Shown: piece after piece, positions 25,836 to 33,379 of the stretch
Layout of the letters: every line of letters starts with the position of its first letter
Numbering within the stretch: position 1 is the stretch's first letter
Assembly: GCF_001013905.1 (NCBI RefSeq)
Contig: NZ_LN831790.1
Location: 6,152,001-6,216,000 of the forward strand
Reading direction: 5' to 3'
Origin: Streptomyces leeuwenhoekii
GTDB taxonomy: Bacteria; Actinomycetota; Actinomycetes; Streptomycetales; Streptomycetaceae
DNA: 64,000 nucleotides
Made by a program: the position numbers and the translations under genes
The notes under the pieces: generated by a model
Database searches by the model: none
Told to the model about the DNA's origin: nothing
Seen by the model: only the letters and a program-made list of their open reading frames with translations

Positions 25836-25929
25836 CCCTCCCGGGTGCGCGGGGCCGCGGACCCCAAGGCGTCCGCGACCCCGCGCCCCGGCACCGCGAG
25901 CACCGGCACGGGTCGCCCGGGCGCGGTCT

Positions 25930-25957
25930 CGCGCGAGCGACCCGTTCCGCTCGCGCG
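25930..25957. terminator. Hairpin terminator after the aldehyde dehydrogenase gene
   Basis: A 10-base perfect stem (25930-25939 with 25948-25957) with an 8-base loop, about 95 bases after the stop. The rest of 25836-26065 is G+C-rich with no convincing gene. Confidence 0.6.
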
Positions 25958-26065
25958 GGGTGTCACCCCGGCGCCCCGCCGGGGGCCTGCCGCGGCGCCG
26001 ACCCGGGCGCGGCGGAAGACGGAGACGCGGACCCGGCCGGGCCGCGGCGTACGGCCGTTTCCCGC

Positions 26066-26239
26066 TCAGGACGAGCCGCCCGTACGGCCGCCGAGACGCA
26101 GGCTCAGCGGACCCGTCACCGCGAGCAGCGCCGCGCTGACGCCGAGGCTCGCCCGCATCCCGCCGGTGAAGGAGCCGGACACCAGCGACCCGAACACGGC
26201 GATGCCCAGACCTCCGGCGACCTGCCGCGCCGCGTTGAG
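26066..26239 (-). pseudogene. C-terminal fragment of an MFS (DHA2-like) transporter
   Basis: Read on the minus strand to a stop at 26066-26068, the segment encodes LNAARQVAGGLGIAVFGSLV and on through GVSAALLAVTGPLSL to a basic Gly/Arg/Ser tail, about 57 residues. This is the pattern of the final helices of 14-helix drug-type MFS exporters. The upstream part of such a gene is absent; its place is taken by the plus-strand AraC fragment. The open frame continues a little further upstream, but I see no membrane-helix coding there. Confidence 0.65.
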
Positions 26240-26386
26240 ACCACCACCCTGCCCATGGACCAGGTCGCCCGCGCCCGCGGCCTCGGCACCGCCGAGTCCT
26301 TGCGCGCCCGCCTGGTCCGCCGCACCGGCCTCTTCCCCAGCGCCTACCGCGCCCAGTTCACCCGCCTCGCCGGGGCCGGGGAATGA
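26234..26386 (+). pseudogene. C-terminal fragment of an AraC-family (GlxA-type) regulator
   Basis: The plus strand encodes ETTTLPMDQVARARGLGTAE followed by SLRARLVRRTGLFPSAYRAQF and a stop at 26384-26386. This is the last helix-turn-helix of an AraC/XylS regulator. Everything before it is gone: the upstream sequence at the junction belongs to an MFS gene on the other strand, and the two share bases near 26234-26239. It is therefore a dead fragment joined back to back with another. Confidence 0.7.
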
Positions 26387-26462
26387 GACCAGGCCCTTGA
26401 AGGTTCACGTACCGGGCGGAGACCGTTTCCGCCACCCGTACGACCTGGAGAAGACCGAGACC

Positions 26463-27176
26463 ATGCGCGTCGAGATCTGGAGCGACATCGCCTGTCCCTG
26501 GTGTTACGTGGGCAAGGCCCGCTTCGAGAAGGCGCTGGCGGCCTTCCCGCACCGGGACCGGGTCGAGGTGGTCCACCGCTCGTTCGAACTGGACCCGGGC
26601 CGCGCCAAGGACGACGTCCAGCCGGTCCTCGCCATGCTCACCGCCAAGTACGGCATGAGCCGGGCGCAGGCCGAGGCCGGTGAGGACGAGCTCGGCGCCC
26701 AGGCCGCCGCCGAGGGGCTGCCGTACCTGACCCGGGGCCGGGACCACGGCAGCACCTTCGACATGCACCGCCTGCTCCACTTCGCCAAGGAGCGGGGACG
26801 GCAGGAGGCGCTGCTGGACCGGCTGTACCGGGCCAACTTCGCCGAGGAGCGCTCGGTGTTCGGTGACGACGAGCGGCTGGTCGAGCTGGCCGTCGCCGCC
26901 GGGCTCGACGCCGACGGGGCCCGCGCGGTCCTCGCCGACCCCGAGGCCTACGCCGACGAGGTGCGCGCCGACGAGCGGGAGGCCGCGCAGCTCGGCGCCC
27001 GGGGCGTGCCCTTCTTCGTCCTCGACCGCGCCTACGGGGTCTCCGGCGCCCAGCCCGCCGAGGTCTTCACCCGGGCGCTGGCCCAGGCGTGGGGCGAGCG
27101 CACCCCCGTGCCGGTGGCCGGCGACGACGGCGCGGAGGTGTGCGGCCCGGACGGGTGCGCGGTGCCCCGGCGGTGA
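26463..27176 (+). CDS. DsbA-family oxidoreductase, FrnE-like
   Basis: 237 residues, no signal peptide, so cytoplasmic. Thioredoxin fold with active-site C11-P-W-C14 (SDIACPWCYVGK), a helical insertion in the middle and cis-Pro in RGVPFFVLD. A C-terminal Cys pair (EVCGPDGCAVP) is common in this FrnE group. These proteins act as disulfide oxidoreductases or isomerases, and in some bacteria in oxidative-stress tolerance. ATG 26463 has GGAGA ahead of it. It stands alone beside gene debris. Confidence 0.9.
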   Translation: MRVEIWSDIACPWCYVGKARFEKALAAFPHRDRVEVVHRSFELDPGRAKDDVQPVLAMLTAKYGMSRAQAEAGEDELGAQAAAEGLPYLTRGRDHGSTFDMHRLLHFAKERGRQEALLDRLYRANFAEERSVFGDDERLVELAVAAGLDADGARAVLADPEAYADEVRADEREAAQLGARGVPFFVLDRAYGVSGAQPAEVFTRALAQAWGERTPVPVAGDDGAEVCGPDGCAVPRR

Positions 27177-27235
27177 AAGCGCGGGCCGACGGCTTCCTAT
27201 AAGCGCTGCTTGGAGGATTCGCGCAGGAAATAGCG

Positions 27236-28315
27236 ATGGACGGGGAGGTCACGGGCCAGCAGAGTGGTCCCATGGACTCCTTCGACAGCCTCGTCCGCGC
27301 CGAGTTCGCCCCGAAGAACACCTACCTGAACACCGCCGCCCTGGGCCTGCTGCCCGCCCGGGCCGTCGTCGCCCTGCGGGACGCGGCGGCGTCCGTGGCG
27401 GCCGGGCAGCCGTCCGACATGTTCGCCGACGTGGAGGCGTCACGGGCCGCCTTCGCCCGGATCGCGGGCGTCCCGGTCAGCCGCGTCGCCGCCGGGGCGT
27501 CCGTCGCCGTCTACAGCGGCCTGATCGCGGCCTCGCTGCCCGCGGGCGCTGAAGTCCTCACCGCCGAGGGCGACTTCAGCTCCCTGGTCAACCCCTTGCA
27601 CATGCGCGGCGACCTGAAGGTGCGCGCCGTGCCGCTGGAGCGGATCGCCGAGTCGGTCGGCCCGGACACCGCCCTCGTCGCCGTCAGCTCCGTGCAGTCC
27701 GCCGACGGGCGGATCGCCGACCTGGCCGCGCTGCGCGCCGCCGCCCGGGCGCACGGCGCGCGGACGCTCGTCGACGCCTCGCAGTCGGCCGGCTGGCTGC
27801 CGCTCGCCGCCGGCGACTTCGACTACGTCGCCGTGGTCGCCTACAAGTGGGTGTTCTGCCCGCGCGGCGTCGCCTTCCTCGTCGTCCCCGAGGACCTCGG
27901 CGGGCTGACGCCGCTGTTCGCGGGCTGGGCCGCCGGTGAGCGCCCCTGGGACAGCACCTACGGGCCGGTGACGGAACTCGCCCGCTCGGCACGCCGGTTC
28001 GACGAGAGCCCCGCGCTGCTGTCGTACACCGGCGCCCGGCACAGTCTGGCGCTGGTGGAGGAGCTCGGCGTGGACGCGGTGCACGCACACGACGTCGCCC
28101 TCGCCGACCGGTTCCGCGCCGGGCTGGCCGCACTGGGCCACGAGCCGGTGCCCGCCCCCGGTTCGGCGATCGTCTCCGTGCCCGGCCTCGGCCACCGGCA
28201 GGAGGAGCTGGGCCGGGCCGGGATCCAGGTCTCCGACCGGGCGGGCAATCTGCGGGCCGCGTTCCACGTGTACAACACGGCACAGGACGTGGACCGGCTG
28301 CTGGACGCCCTGTAG
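27236..28315 (+). CDS. PLP-dependent aminotransferase class V / kynureninase-like enzyme
   Basis: 359 residues from ATG 27236, which has AGGA 7 bases ahead; the in-frame ATG 27272 (MDSFDSL) may match relatives better but lacks a visible ribosome site. Fold-type I PLP enzyme: DASQSAGWLPL binds the cofactor and the Schiff-base lysine is K204 in AYKWVF. Substrate unknown; cysteine desulfurase-like, kynureninase-like and isopenicillin-epimerase-like members all look similar. It is convergent with ectD, separated by a strong hairpin. Confidence 0.82.
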   Translation: MDGEVTGQQSGPMDSFDSLVRAEFAPKNTYLNTAALGLLPARAVVALRDAAASVAAGQPSDMFADVEASRAAFARIAGVPVSRVAAGASVAVYSGLIAASLPAGAEVLTAEGDFSSLVNPLHMRGDLKVRAVPLERIAESVGPDTALVAVSSVQSADGRIADLAALRAAARAHGARTLVDASQSAGWLPLAAGDFDYVAVVAYKWVFCPRGVAFLVVPEDLGGLTPLFAGWAAGERPWDSTYGPVTELARSARRFDESPALLSYTGARHSLALVEELGVDAVHAHDVALADRFRAGLAALGHEPVPAPGSAIVSVPGLGHRQEELGRAGIQVSDRAGNLRAAFHVYNTAQDVDRLLDAL

Positions 28316-28334
28316 GCCGCGCCCGGACACACGA

Positions 28335-28379
28335 CCGGGCCGGTGCCCGCCGTCCCACGCGGCGCGGGCACCGGCCCGG
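28335..28379. terminator. Bidirectional terminator between the PLP enzyme gene and ectD
   Basis: A 16-base perfect stem (28335-28350 with 28364-28379) and 13-base loop lie midway between the convergent stops at 28315 and 28396. Confidence 0.85.
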
Positions 28380-28395
28380 TGGCCGTGTCACGCGG

Positions 28396-29286
28396 TCACT
28401 TCACCGGCGTGAAGTCCCGCGCCCCGATGAACTCCGGCCGCCGCACCGGCGCCGCGAACGGCTCCACCGCCGTGTTCTCCACGCTGTTGAACACGATGAA
28501 GACGTTGCTGCGCGGGAACGGCGTGATGTTGTCCCCGGAGCCGTGCATGCAGTTGCAGTCGAACCACGTCGCCGACCCGGCCCTGCCGGTGAACAGCTTG
28601 ATGCCGTACGCGGAGGCCATCTCGGTCAGCGCCTCGTCCGACGGCGTGCCCGCGTCCTGCATCTGCAGCGACTTCTTGTAGTTGTCCTTCGGCGTGGCCC
28701 CCGCGCAGCCGAGGAACGTCTTGTGCGACCCCGGCATGATCATGAGCCCGCCGTTGGTGTCGTGGTTCTCGGTCAGCGCGATCGAGACCGACACCGTGCG
28801 CATCCGGGGCAGGCCGTCCTCGGCGTGCCAGGTCTCGAAGTCCGAGTGCCAGTAGAACCCGCTGGCGCCGAAGCCCGGCTTGACGTTGATCCGCGACTGG
28901 TGGACGTAGACGTCCGAGCCGAGGATCTGCCGGGCCCGGCCGACCACCCGCTCGTCGCGCACCAGGGCGGCGAACACCTCGCTGATCTTGTGGACCTCGA
29001 AGACGGAGCGGATCTCCTTCGACTTCGGCTCGACGATCGCGCGCTCGTCGGCGCGGATCTCCGGGTCCGTGACCAGCCGGTCCAGCTCCCGCCGGTAGAC
29101 GGCGACCTCGTCGTCGGTGATGAGCTGGTCGATGGCGAGGAAGCCGTCGCGCTCATAGGACAGCAGGTCGGCCGGCTCGATCGGGCCGGGCGTGTCCGGG
29201 GCGCCCCAGACCACCGGGTCCTGCCGGGGGACGGACACCTCCGTGGTGCCGCGGCTGGGGTAGAGATCGGTGACGGTCGCGGTCAC
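28396..29286 (-). CDS. ectD: Ectoine hydroxylase
   Basis: 296 residues, a Fe(II)/2-oxoglutarate dioxygenase that turns ectoine into 5-hydroxyectoine. The iron triad is H147, D149 (FYWHSDFETWH) and H248 (CNCMHGSG); the region PRSNVFIVFNS is also characteristic. The gene is last in ectABCD, beginning six bases after the ectC stop with a GTG at 29286. Length and motifs are standard for the family, so the cell should make both ectoine and hydroxyectoine as osmo- and heat-protectants. Confidence 0.97.
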   Translation of the reverse strand: MTATVTDLYPSRGTTEVSVPRQDPVVWGAPDTPGPIEPADLLSYERDGFLAIDQLITDDEVAVYRRELDRLVTDPEIRADERAIVEPKSKEIRSVFEVHKISEVFAALVRDERVVGRARQILGSDVYVHQSRINVKPGFGASGFYWHSDFETWHAEDGLPRMRTVSVSIALTENHDTNGGLMIMPGSHKTFLGCAGATPKDNYKKSLQMQDAGTPSDEALTEMASAYGIKLFTGRAGSATWFDCNCMHGSGDNITPFPRSNVFIVFNSVENTAVEPFAAPVRRPEFIGARDFTPVK

Positions 29287-29292
29287 GGTGAC

Positions 29293-29691
29293 TCACACCT
29301 CCTCGGTGAGCAGCGGGTAGACGCCGTTCTCATCGTGGTCCTCCCGCCCGGTCACGGGCGGGTTGAAGACGCAGATGCAGCGGAAGTCCTCCTTGACCCG
29401 CAGCGTGTGCCGCTCGTGCCCGTCCAGGAGGTACATGGTCCCGGGCTTGATGGTGTAGGTCCGCCCGGTCTCCTGGTCGGTCAGTTCGGCCTCGCCCTCC
29501 ACGCAGACGACGGCCTCGATGTGGTTCGCGTACCACATCGACGTCTCCGTGCCCGCGTAGAGGATCGTCTCGTGCAGGGAGAAGCCGACCTTCTCCTTGG
29601 CCAGGACGATGCGCTTGCTCTCCCATGTGCCGGACGCGGCCTTCACGTGCCGGTCGGTGCCTTCGATCTCCTGGAACGAACGGACAATCAC
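29293..29691 (-). CDS. ectC: L-ectoine synthase
   Basis: 132 residues, a single cupin barrel that cyclises N-gamma-acetyl-diaminobutyrate to ectoine. Motifs: [16 protein letters not shown] at the N-terminus, the [13 protein letters not shown] metal/substrate region and GHERHTLRV. Starts with GTG 29691, 50 bases after ectB. Complete and of canonical length. Confidence 0.97.
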   Translation of the reverse strand: MIVRSFQEIEGTDRHVKAASGTWESKRIVLAKEKVGFSLHETILYAGTETSMWYANHIEAVVCVEGEAELTDQETGRTYTIKPGTMYLLDGHERHTLRVKEDFRCICVFNPPVTGREDHDENGVYPLLTEEV

Positions 29692-29740
29692 GGTGCTGCG
29701 ATGCCTCCTAGATGGGTTCGGATGGGTGGGTGGTGAGGGG

Positions 29741-31012
29741 TCAGGCGGTCTCGCGGACCGCGCGGGCGAGCGTCTCCAGCCCCTCGTCCAGCTCCTCCGG
29801 CGTGATGGTGAGGGCCGGGAGCAGCTTGACGACCTCGCCCTCGGGGCCGGACGTCTCGACCAGCAGGCCGAGCTCGAAGGCGCGCCGGGCGACCCGGCCG
29901 GCCCGCTGCTTGTCGCGGAACTCCAGGCCCCAGACCAGCCCGCGGCCCCGGTACTCCTTGACGTCGGCCAGGTTCTCCTCGGTGATGGCGATCAGGCCCT
30001 GCTCGACCTGCTCGCCGCGCGCCCGGGTCTGCTTCTCCATCGCCGCGCCGTCGGCCCAGTAGGCGCCGAGGGCCGCGGTGGCGGTGACGAAGGCGGGGTT
30101 GTTGCCGCGGAAGGTGCCGTTGTGCTCGCCCGGCTCCCACACGTCCAGCTCGGGCTTGAACAGGCACAGCGACATGGGCAGGCCGTAGCCGCTGATCGAC
30201 TTGGAGACGGTGACGATGTCCGGCGTGATCCCGGCCTCCTCGAAGGAGAAGAAGGCGCCGGTACGGCCGCAGCCCATCTGGATGTCGTCGACGATCAGCA
30301 GCATGTCCCGCCGCCGGCACAGCTCGGCGAGGCCGCGCAGCCACTCGGCCCGGGCGACGTTGATGCCGCCCTCGCCCTGCACGGTCTCGACGATCACCGC
30401 GGCCGGGTGGTTGAGGCCCGAGCCCTGGTCCTCCAGGAGCCGCTCGAACCACAGGAAGTCGGGGACCTTGCCGTCCAGGTAGTTGTCGAACGGCATCGGC
30501 GTGCCGTGCACCAGCGGGATGCCGGCGCCGGCCCGCTTGAAGGCGTTGCCGGTCACGGCGAGCGAGCCCAGCGACATGCCGTGGAAGGCGTTGGTGAACG
30601 ACACGATCGACTCGCGGCCCTTCACCTTCCGGGCCAGCTTCAGCGCGGACTCCACCGCGTTGGTGCCCGTCGGCCCCGGGAACATGACCTTGTACGGCAG
30701 ATCGCGCGGGCGCAGGATCAGATTCTGGAAGGACTCCAGGAAGGCGCGTTTGGCGGTGGTCGACATGTCGAGCCCGTGCGTGACGCCGTCCCGCTCCAGG
30801 TAGTCGATCAGCGCCCGTTTCAGGACCGGGTTGTTGTGGCCGTAGTTGAGTGAGCCGGCACCGGCGAAGAAGTCCAGGTACGCGTGGCCGTCCTCGTCGT
30901 ACATGCGGCTGCCCTGCGCACGGTCGAAGACGGTGGGCCAGCCGCGGCAGTAGCTGCGCACCTCGGACTCCACGGTCTCGAAGACACTCAGGTCGGGCTG
31001 GGTGATGGTCAC
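29741..31012 (-). CDS. ectB: Diaminobutyrate-2-oxoglutarate transaminase
   Basis: 423 residues, class III aminotransferase making L-2,4-diaminobutyrate from aspartate semialdehyde and glutamate. PLP region: [18 protein letters not shown] with the Schiff-base lysine in [23 protein letters not shown] holds the phosphate. Starts with GTG 31012. The 135-base gap from ectA is unusually long for this operon and contains a G-quadruplex-type motif. Canonical length. Confidence 0.97.
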   Translation of the reverse strand: MTITQPDLSVFETVESEVRSYCRGWPTVFDRAQGSRMYDEDGHAYLDFFAGAGSLNYGHNNPVLKRALIDYLERDGVTHGLDMSTTAKRAFLESFQNLILRPRDLPYKVMFPGPTGTNAVESALKLARKVKGRESIVSFTNAFHGMSLGSLAVTGNAFKRAGAGIPLVHGTPMPFDNYLDGKVPDFLWFERLLEDQGSGLNHPAAVIVETVQGEGGINVARAEWLRGLAELCRRRDMLLIVDDIQMGCGRTGAFFSFEEAGITPDIVTVSKSISGYGLPMSLCLFKPELDVWEPGEHNGTFRGNNPAFVTATAALGAYWADGAAMEKQTRARGEQVEQGLIAITEENLADVKEYRGRGLVWGLEFRDKQRAGRVARRAFELGLLVETSGPEGEVVKLLPALTITPEELDEGLETLARAVRETA

Positions 31013-31048
31013 GGCGGATCGCTCCTCGTCGGGTGAGGTTCGGTGTGA

Positions 31049-31067
31049 GGGGAGGGGAGGGGAGGGG
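31049..31067 (+). repeat. G-quadruplex-type motif between ectA and ectB
   Basis: Four runs of GGGG separated by single A residues (31049-31052, 31054-31057, 31059-31062, 31064-31067), followed by further G runs to about 31096. The G-rich strand is the template strand of the ect message, so it could form in DNA during transcription. Confidence 0.7.
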
Positions 31068-31147
31068 AGGCCAGGGCAGGGGAGAGGAGGGGTCGGGGCC
31101 GGCAGGGCCCGCGCGGTGGGTGCCGGGGGTGTCGGGGCGCCGGGGAC

Positions 31148-31663
31148 TCAGCGGCCGGAGGCGGACAGGGGGCCGATGCGGTAGAGGACCTCGGGATCGT
31201 GCGGCCCGTCGGGGAAGAGGGCCGTGCCGAACAGCTCCGTGCGCTCCAGCCGGGCGCCGTGGCGCTCGGCGAACGAGGTGAACAGCCGCTCGGAGGCGGT
31301 GTTGCCCGGCGTGATGGTGGTCTCCACGGCCGACAGCCCGCGCTCCGCCACGGCCCGCGCGACCAGCCCGTCCAGCAGCGCGGCGGCGAGCCCGCGACCG
31401 CGGTGGGCGGCGTCCACCGCCACCTGCCACACGAGCAGTGTGTCGGGACGGTCCGGCCGCACATAGCCGGTGACGAAGCCGACCGCCTGCCCGTGCTCGT
31501 CGCGGGCGACGGCCGACGTGGCGGCGAAGTCCCGGCACCACAGCAGATAGCTGTAGGACGAGTTCAGGTCGAGGACCTTCGAATCCCTGGCTATCCGCCA
31601 CAGTGCGGCTCCGTCCGCCACTGTCGGAGAGTCGATGTGCAGGTCTGCTTGCGCGGCAGTCAT
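31148..31663 (-). CDS. ectA: L-2,4-diaminobutyric acid acetyltransferase
   Basis: 171 residues from ATG 31663. A GNAT-fold enzyme that acetylates the gamma-amino group of diaminobutyrate: acetyl-CoA loop VDAAHRGRGLAAALLDGL, plus SYSYLLWCRDF and TITPGNTAS typical of EctA. First gene of ectABCD. The frame is open further upstream, but homology starts with MTAAQADLHIDSP. The ribosome site is weak. The 343 bases ahead contain several AT-rich palindromes and repeats but no gene. Confidence 0.96.
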   Translation of the reverse strand: MTAAQADLHIDSPTVADGAALWRIARDSKVLDLNSSYSYLLWCRDFAATSAVARDEHGQAVGFVTGYVRPDRPDTLLVWQVAVDAAHRGRGLAAALLDGLVARAVAERGLSAVETTITPGNTASERLFTSFAERHGARLERTELFGTALFPDGPHDPEVLYRIGPLSASGR

Positions 31664-31784
31664 GCAAATTGAACTTACCCAGCGGAATTCGAAATTGCAT
31701 CGCCGGGTGGGGTTACGTGCCGACGCGTTCCGTGTTATCGCGCGGGCGCGGGTGTCTGCGCGGTCGGCTGAAGTTATGTAGGGG

Positions 31785-31808
31785 TTTGCCCGGAAAATAC
31801 CGGGCAAA
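31785..31808. promoter_or_regulatory. Palindrome upstream of ectA
   Basis: TTTGCCCGG and CCGGGCAAA (31785-31793, 31800-31808) are perfect 9-base arms around AAAATA, 122 bases ahead of ectA. It could be an operator or part of a terminator for the gene at 32007. Confidence 0.5.
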
Positions 31809-31810
31809 AT

Positions 31811-31837
31811 GGGCGTGATGTGTAATGCATCACACCC
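31811..31837. promoter_or_regulatory. Second palindrome upstream of ectA
   Basis: GGGCGTGATG and CATCACACCC (31811-31820, 31828-31837) match at 9 of 10 positions around TGTAATG. It lies three bases from the previous palindrome. AT-rich core; plausible regulator site. Confidence 0.45.
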
Positions 31838-31940
31838 ATGTCGCCGGTTCGGGGCCTGCCCGCGCCGCCCTGATCGGCGTTCACAGGATCTACGCGTTTA
31901 GCGCCGGGAAGAGCGGGCAGGAGAAGGCGGGAAGCTACTC

Positions 31941-31988
31941 CGAAAAGAATTGCGGAATTGTGCTCCGAGTGAATTCGAAAAGAATTGC
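31941..31988. repeat. 13-base direct repeats in the ectA upstream region
   Basis: CGAAAAGAATTGC occurs exactly at 31941-31953 and 31976-31988, 35 bases apart; a shorter relative (TTCGAAATTGC) lies at 31688-31698, close to ectA. Such AT-rich repeats are rare in this DNA. Confidence 0.65.
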
Positions 31989-32006
31989 CGATTCAGTGGG
32001 CGGCGG

Positions 32007-33128
32007 CTACTTCCAGGCACCCTCGACGGCCTGCCGGGCCGATTCCAGGTCCACTTCCAGCCCCTGCTCGGCCAGTGCCGAACCCAGCGCCGCGAGGCTG
32101 CCCTGCACCGCCCCGGGCGTGGCGTTCGGCCCGTAGTGGTTCACACGGATCATCTCCTTGGCCAGCGCGCCCCCGCCGGCCGCCAGCGGCAGCGTGGGGT
32201 CGGACCGCAGGGCCCGCGCCACCAGCTCGGAGGCGAGCACCCCCGACGGCGCCCGCAGCGTGGTGGCGACCGGCGCCGCGTCCCGGGCCTCGTACACATA
32301 CGGCTCCAGCCCGCCGCCGAGCGCGAGCGCTCCGGCCCGGGTGGCCGCCGCGGCCGCCGCGTGCCGCGCCATCACCGACTCCAGCCCCTCCGCCTCGATC
32401 CGCTCGACGCACGCCTCCAGCGCCAGCATCTCGAGCTGGGCCGGGGCGTGCAGCAGCGTCGTGCGCCCGCCGTCGATCCAGCGCTCCTTCCAGTCCAGCA
32501 GGGAGAGGTACGAGCGGCGCGGCGCCCGCGGGTTGGCCGCCATCCGGGCCCACGCCCGCTCGCTTACCGACACCGCCGACACCCCGGCGGGACCGCCCAT
32601 CGCCTTCTGCGCCCCGATCACGCACAGGTCCACGCCCCAGGCGTCCGGCAGCACCGGCTCGGCCCCGACGGAGGCGACCGCGTCCAGGTAGAACAGCGCG
32701 CCGTGCTCCCGCACCACCTCGCCGATCTCCGCGACGGGGTTGGTGTTGCCGGTCGCCGCCTCCGCGTGCACCAGCGAGACGAAGTCGATCTCCGGGTGCT
32801 CGGCCAGGGCCTGGCGGATCCGGTCGGCCGTCACCGCCGTGTGGAAGGGGACGGCGAGGTCGTGCACGGTCGCGCCGCAGTCCCGCAGCCAGTCGCCGAA
32901 GGTCTGGCCGTACGGCCCGGTGATCACGTTCAGCGCGGTGGTGCCCGGGCCCGCCGTCGCGCGGATCGCGCCCTCCAGCGGCAGCAGCGCCTCACCCTGC
33001 ATGATCACGACGTCCTGCCCGGTGCCGAGCAGCCGGGCCACCCGGTCCTCGATCGAGGCGAAGCGGTCGGCGCTCAGGGGGGCGAGGTCCAGGAAGGGGT
33101 GGGTCACGGCGGTGCTCTCTTCGCTCAC
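32007..33128 (-). CDS. Class V aminotransferase, alanine-glyoxylate/serine-pyruvate type
   Basis: 373 residues from GTG 33128. PLP enzyme with a cofactor loop YLDAVASVGAEP and the Schiff-base lysine in GAQKAMGGPAG; HAEAATGNTNP precedes it. The pattern fits the alanine-glyoxylate/serine-pyruvate aminotransferase or phosphonoacetaldehyde-type branch. It is divergent from the amidohydrolase gene at 33380, with two strong palindromes between them, so the pair may share regulation. The substrate is unknown. It lies directly upstream of the ect region, on the same strand. Confidence 0.85.
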   Translation of the reverse strand: MSEESTAVTHPFLDLAPLSADRFASIEDRVARLLGTGQDVVIMQGEALLPLEGAIRATAGPGTTALNVITGPYGQTFGDWLRDCGATVHDLAVPFHTAVTADRIRQALAEHPEIDFVSLVHAEAATGNTNPVAEIGEVVREHGALFYLDAVASVGAEPVLPDAWGVDLCVIGAQKAMGGPAGVSAVSVSERAWARMAANPRAPRRSYLSLLDWKERWIDGGRTTLLHAPAQLEMLALEACVERIEAEGLESVMARHAAAAAATRAGALALGGGLEPYVYEARDAAPVATTLRAPSGVLASELVARALRSDPTLPLAAGGGALAKEMIRVNHYGPNATPGAVQGSLAALGSALAEQGLEVDLESARQAVEGAWK

Positions 33129-33197
33129 AACGGGTGGGTACGGAAACGGACGGAGTCGAGACTAGCCGCAGCCCCCGGCACGGCCGCGGCCGGAGAC

Positions 33198-33215
33198 GGC
33201 TCCCGCGCGGGAGCC
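33198..33215. promoter_or_regulatory. 18-base perfect palindrome in a divergent promoter region
   Basis: GGCTCCCGC joined directly to GCGGGAGCC, 70 bases ahead of the minus-strand aminotransferase start. Confidence 0.5.
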
Positions 33216-33259
33216 CGCCGGCCGGCGCGGAAGGCGGTGACGGGGGCCACGGGCACGGC

Positions 33260-33286
33260 CGGGAGTGCCGTCGGACGGCACTCCCG
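33260..33286. promoter_or_regulatory. 27-base palindrome in the same divergent region
   Basis: Arms of 13 bases (33260-33272, 33274-33286; CGGGAGTGCCGTC and its complement) around a single G. Between divergent genes a terminator is not needed, so an operator is the simpler reading. Confidence 0.5.
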
Positions 33287-33379
33287 CACGGCGGGGCGCG
33301 CGAGGCCGCGGAGGGGGGAACCGAGGCCGCGGGACCGGCCCTTGGGGCACCCCCCGGGCCACCGTCTAAGGTGCGGGGC

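Noticed and set aside
31002..31184. A short plus-strand Gly/Arg-rich open frame between ectB and ectA
   Set aside because: It is produced by the GGGGA repeats and has no ribosome site or homology-like pattern.
31664..32006. A GlnR box controlling ectABCD
   Set aside because: I looked for GTNAC and GAAAC half-sites with 6-base spacing and found only poor matches.
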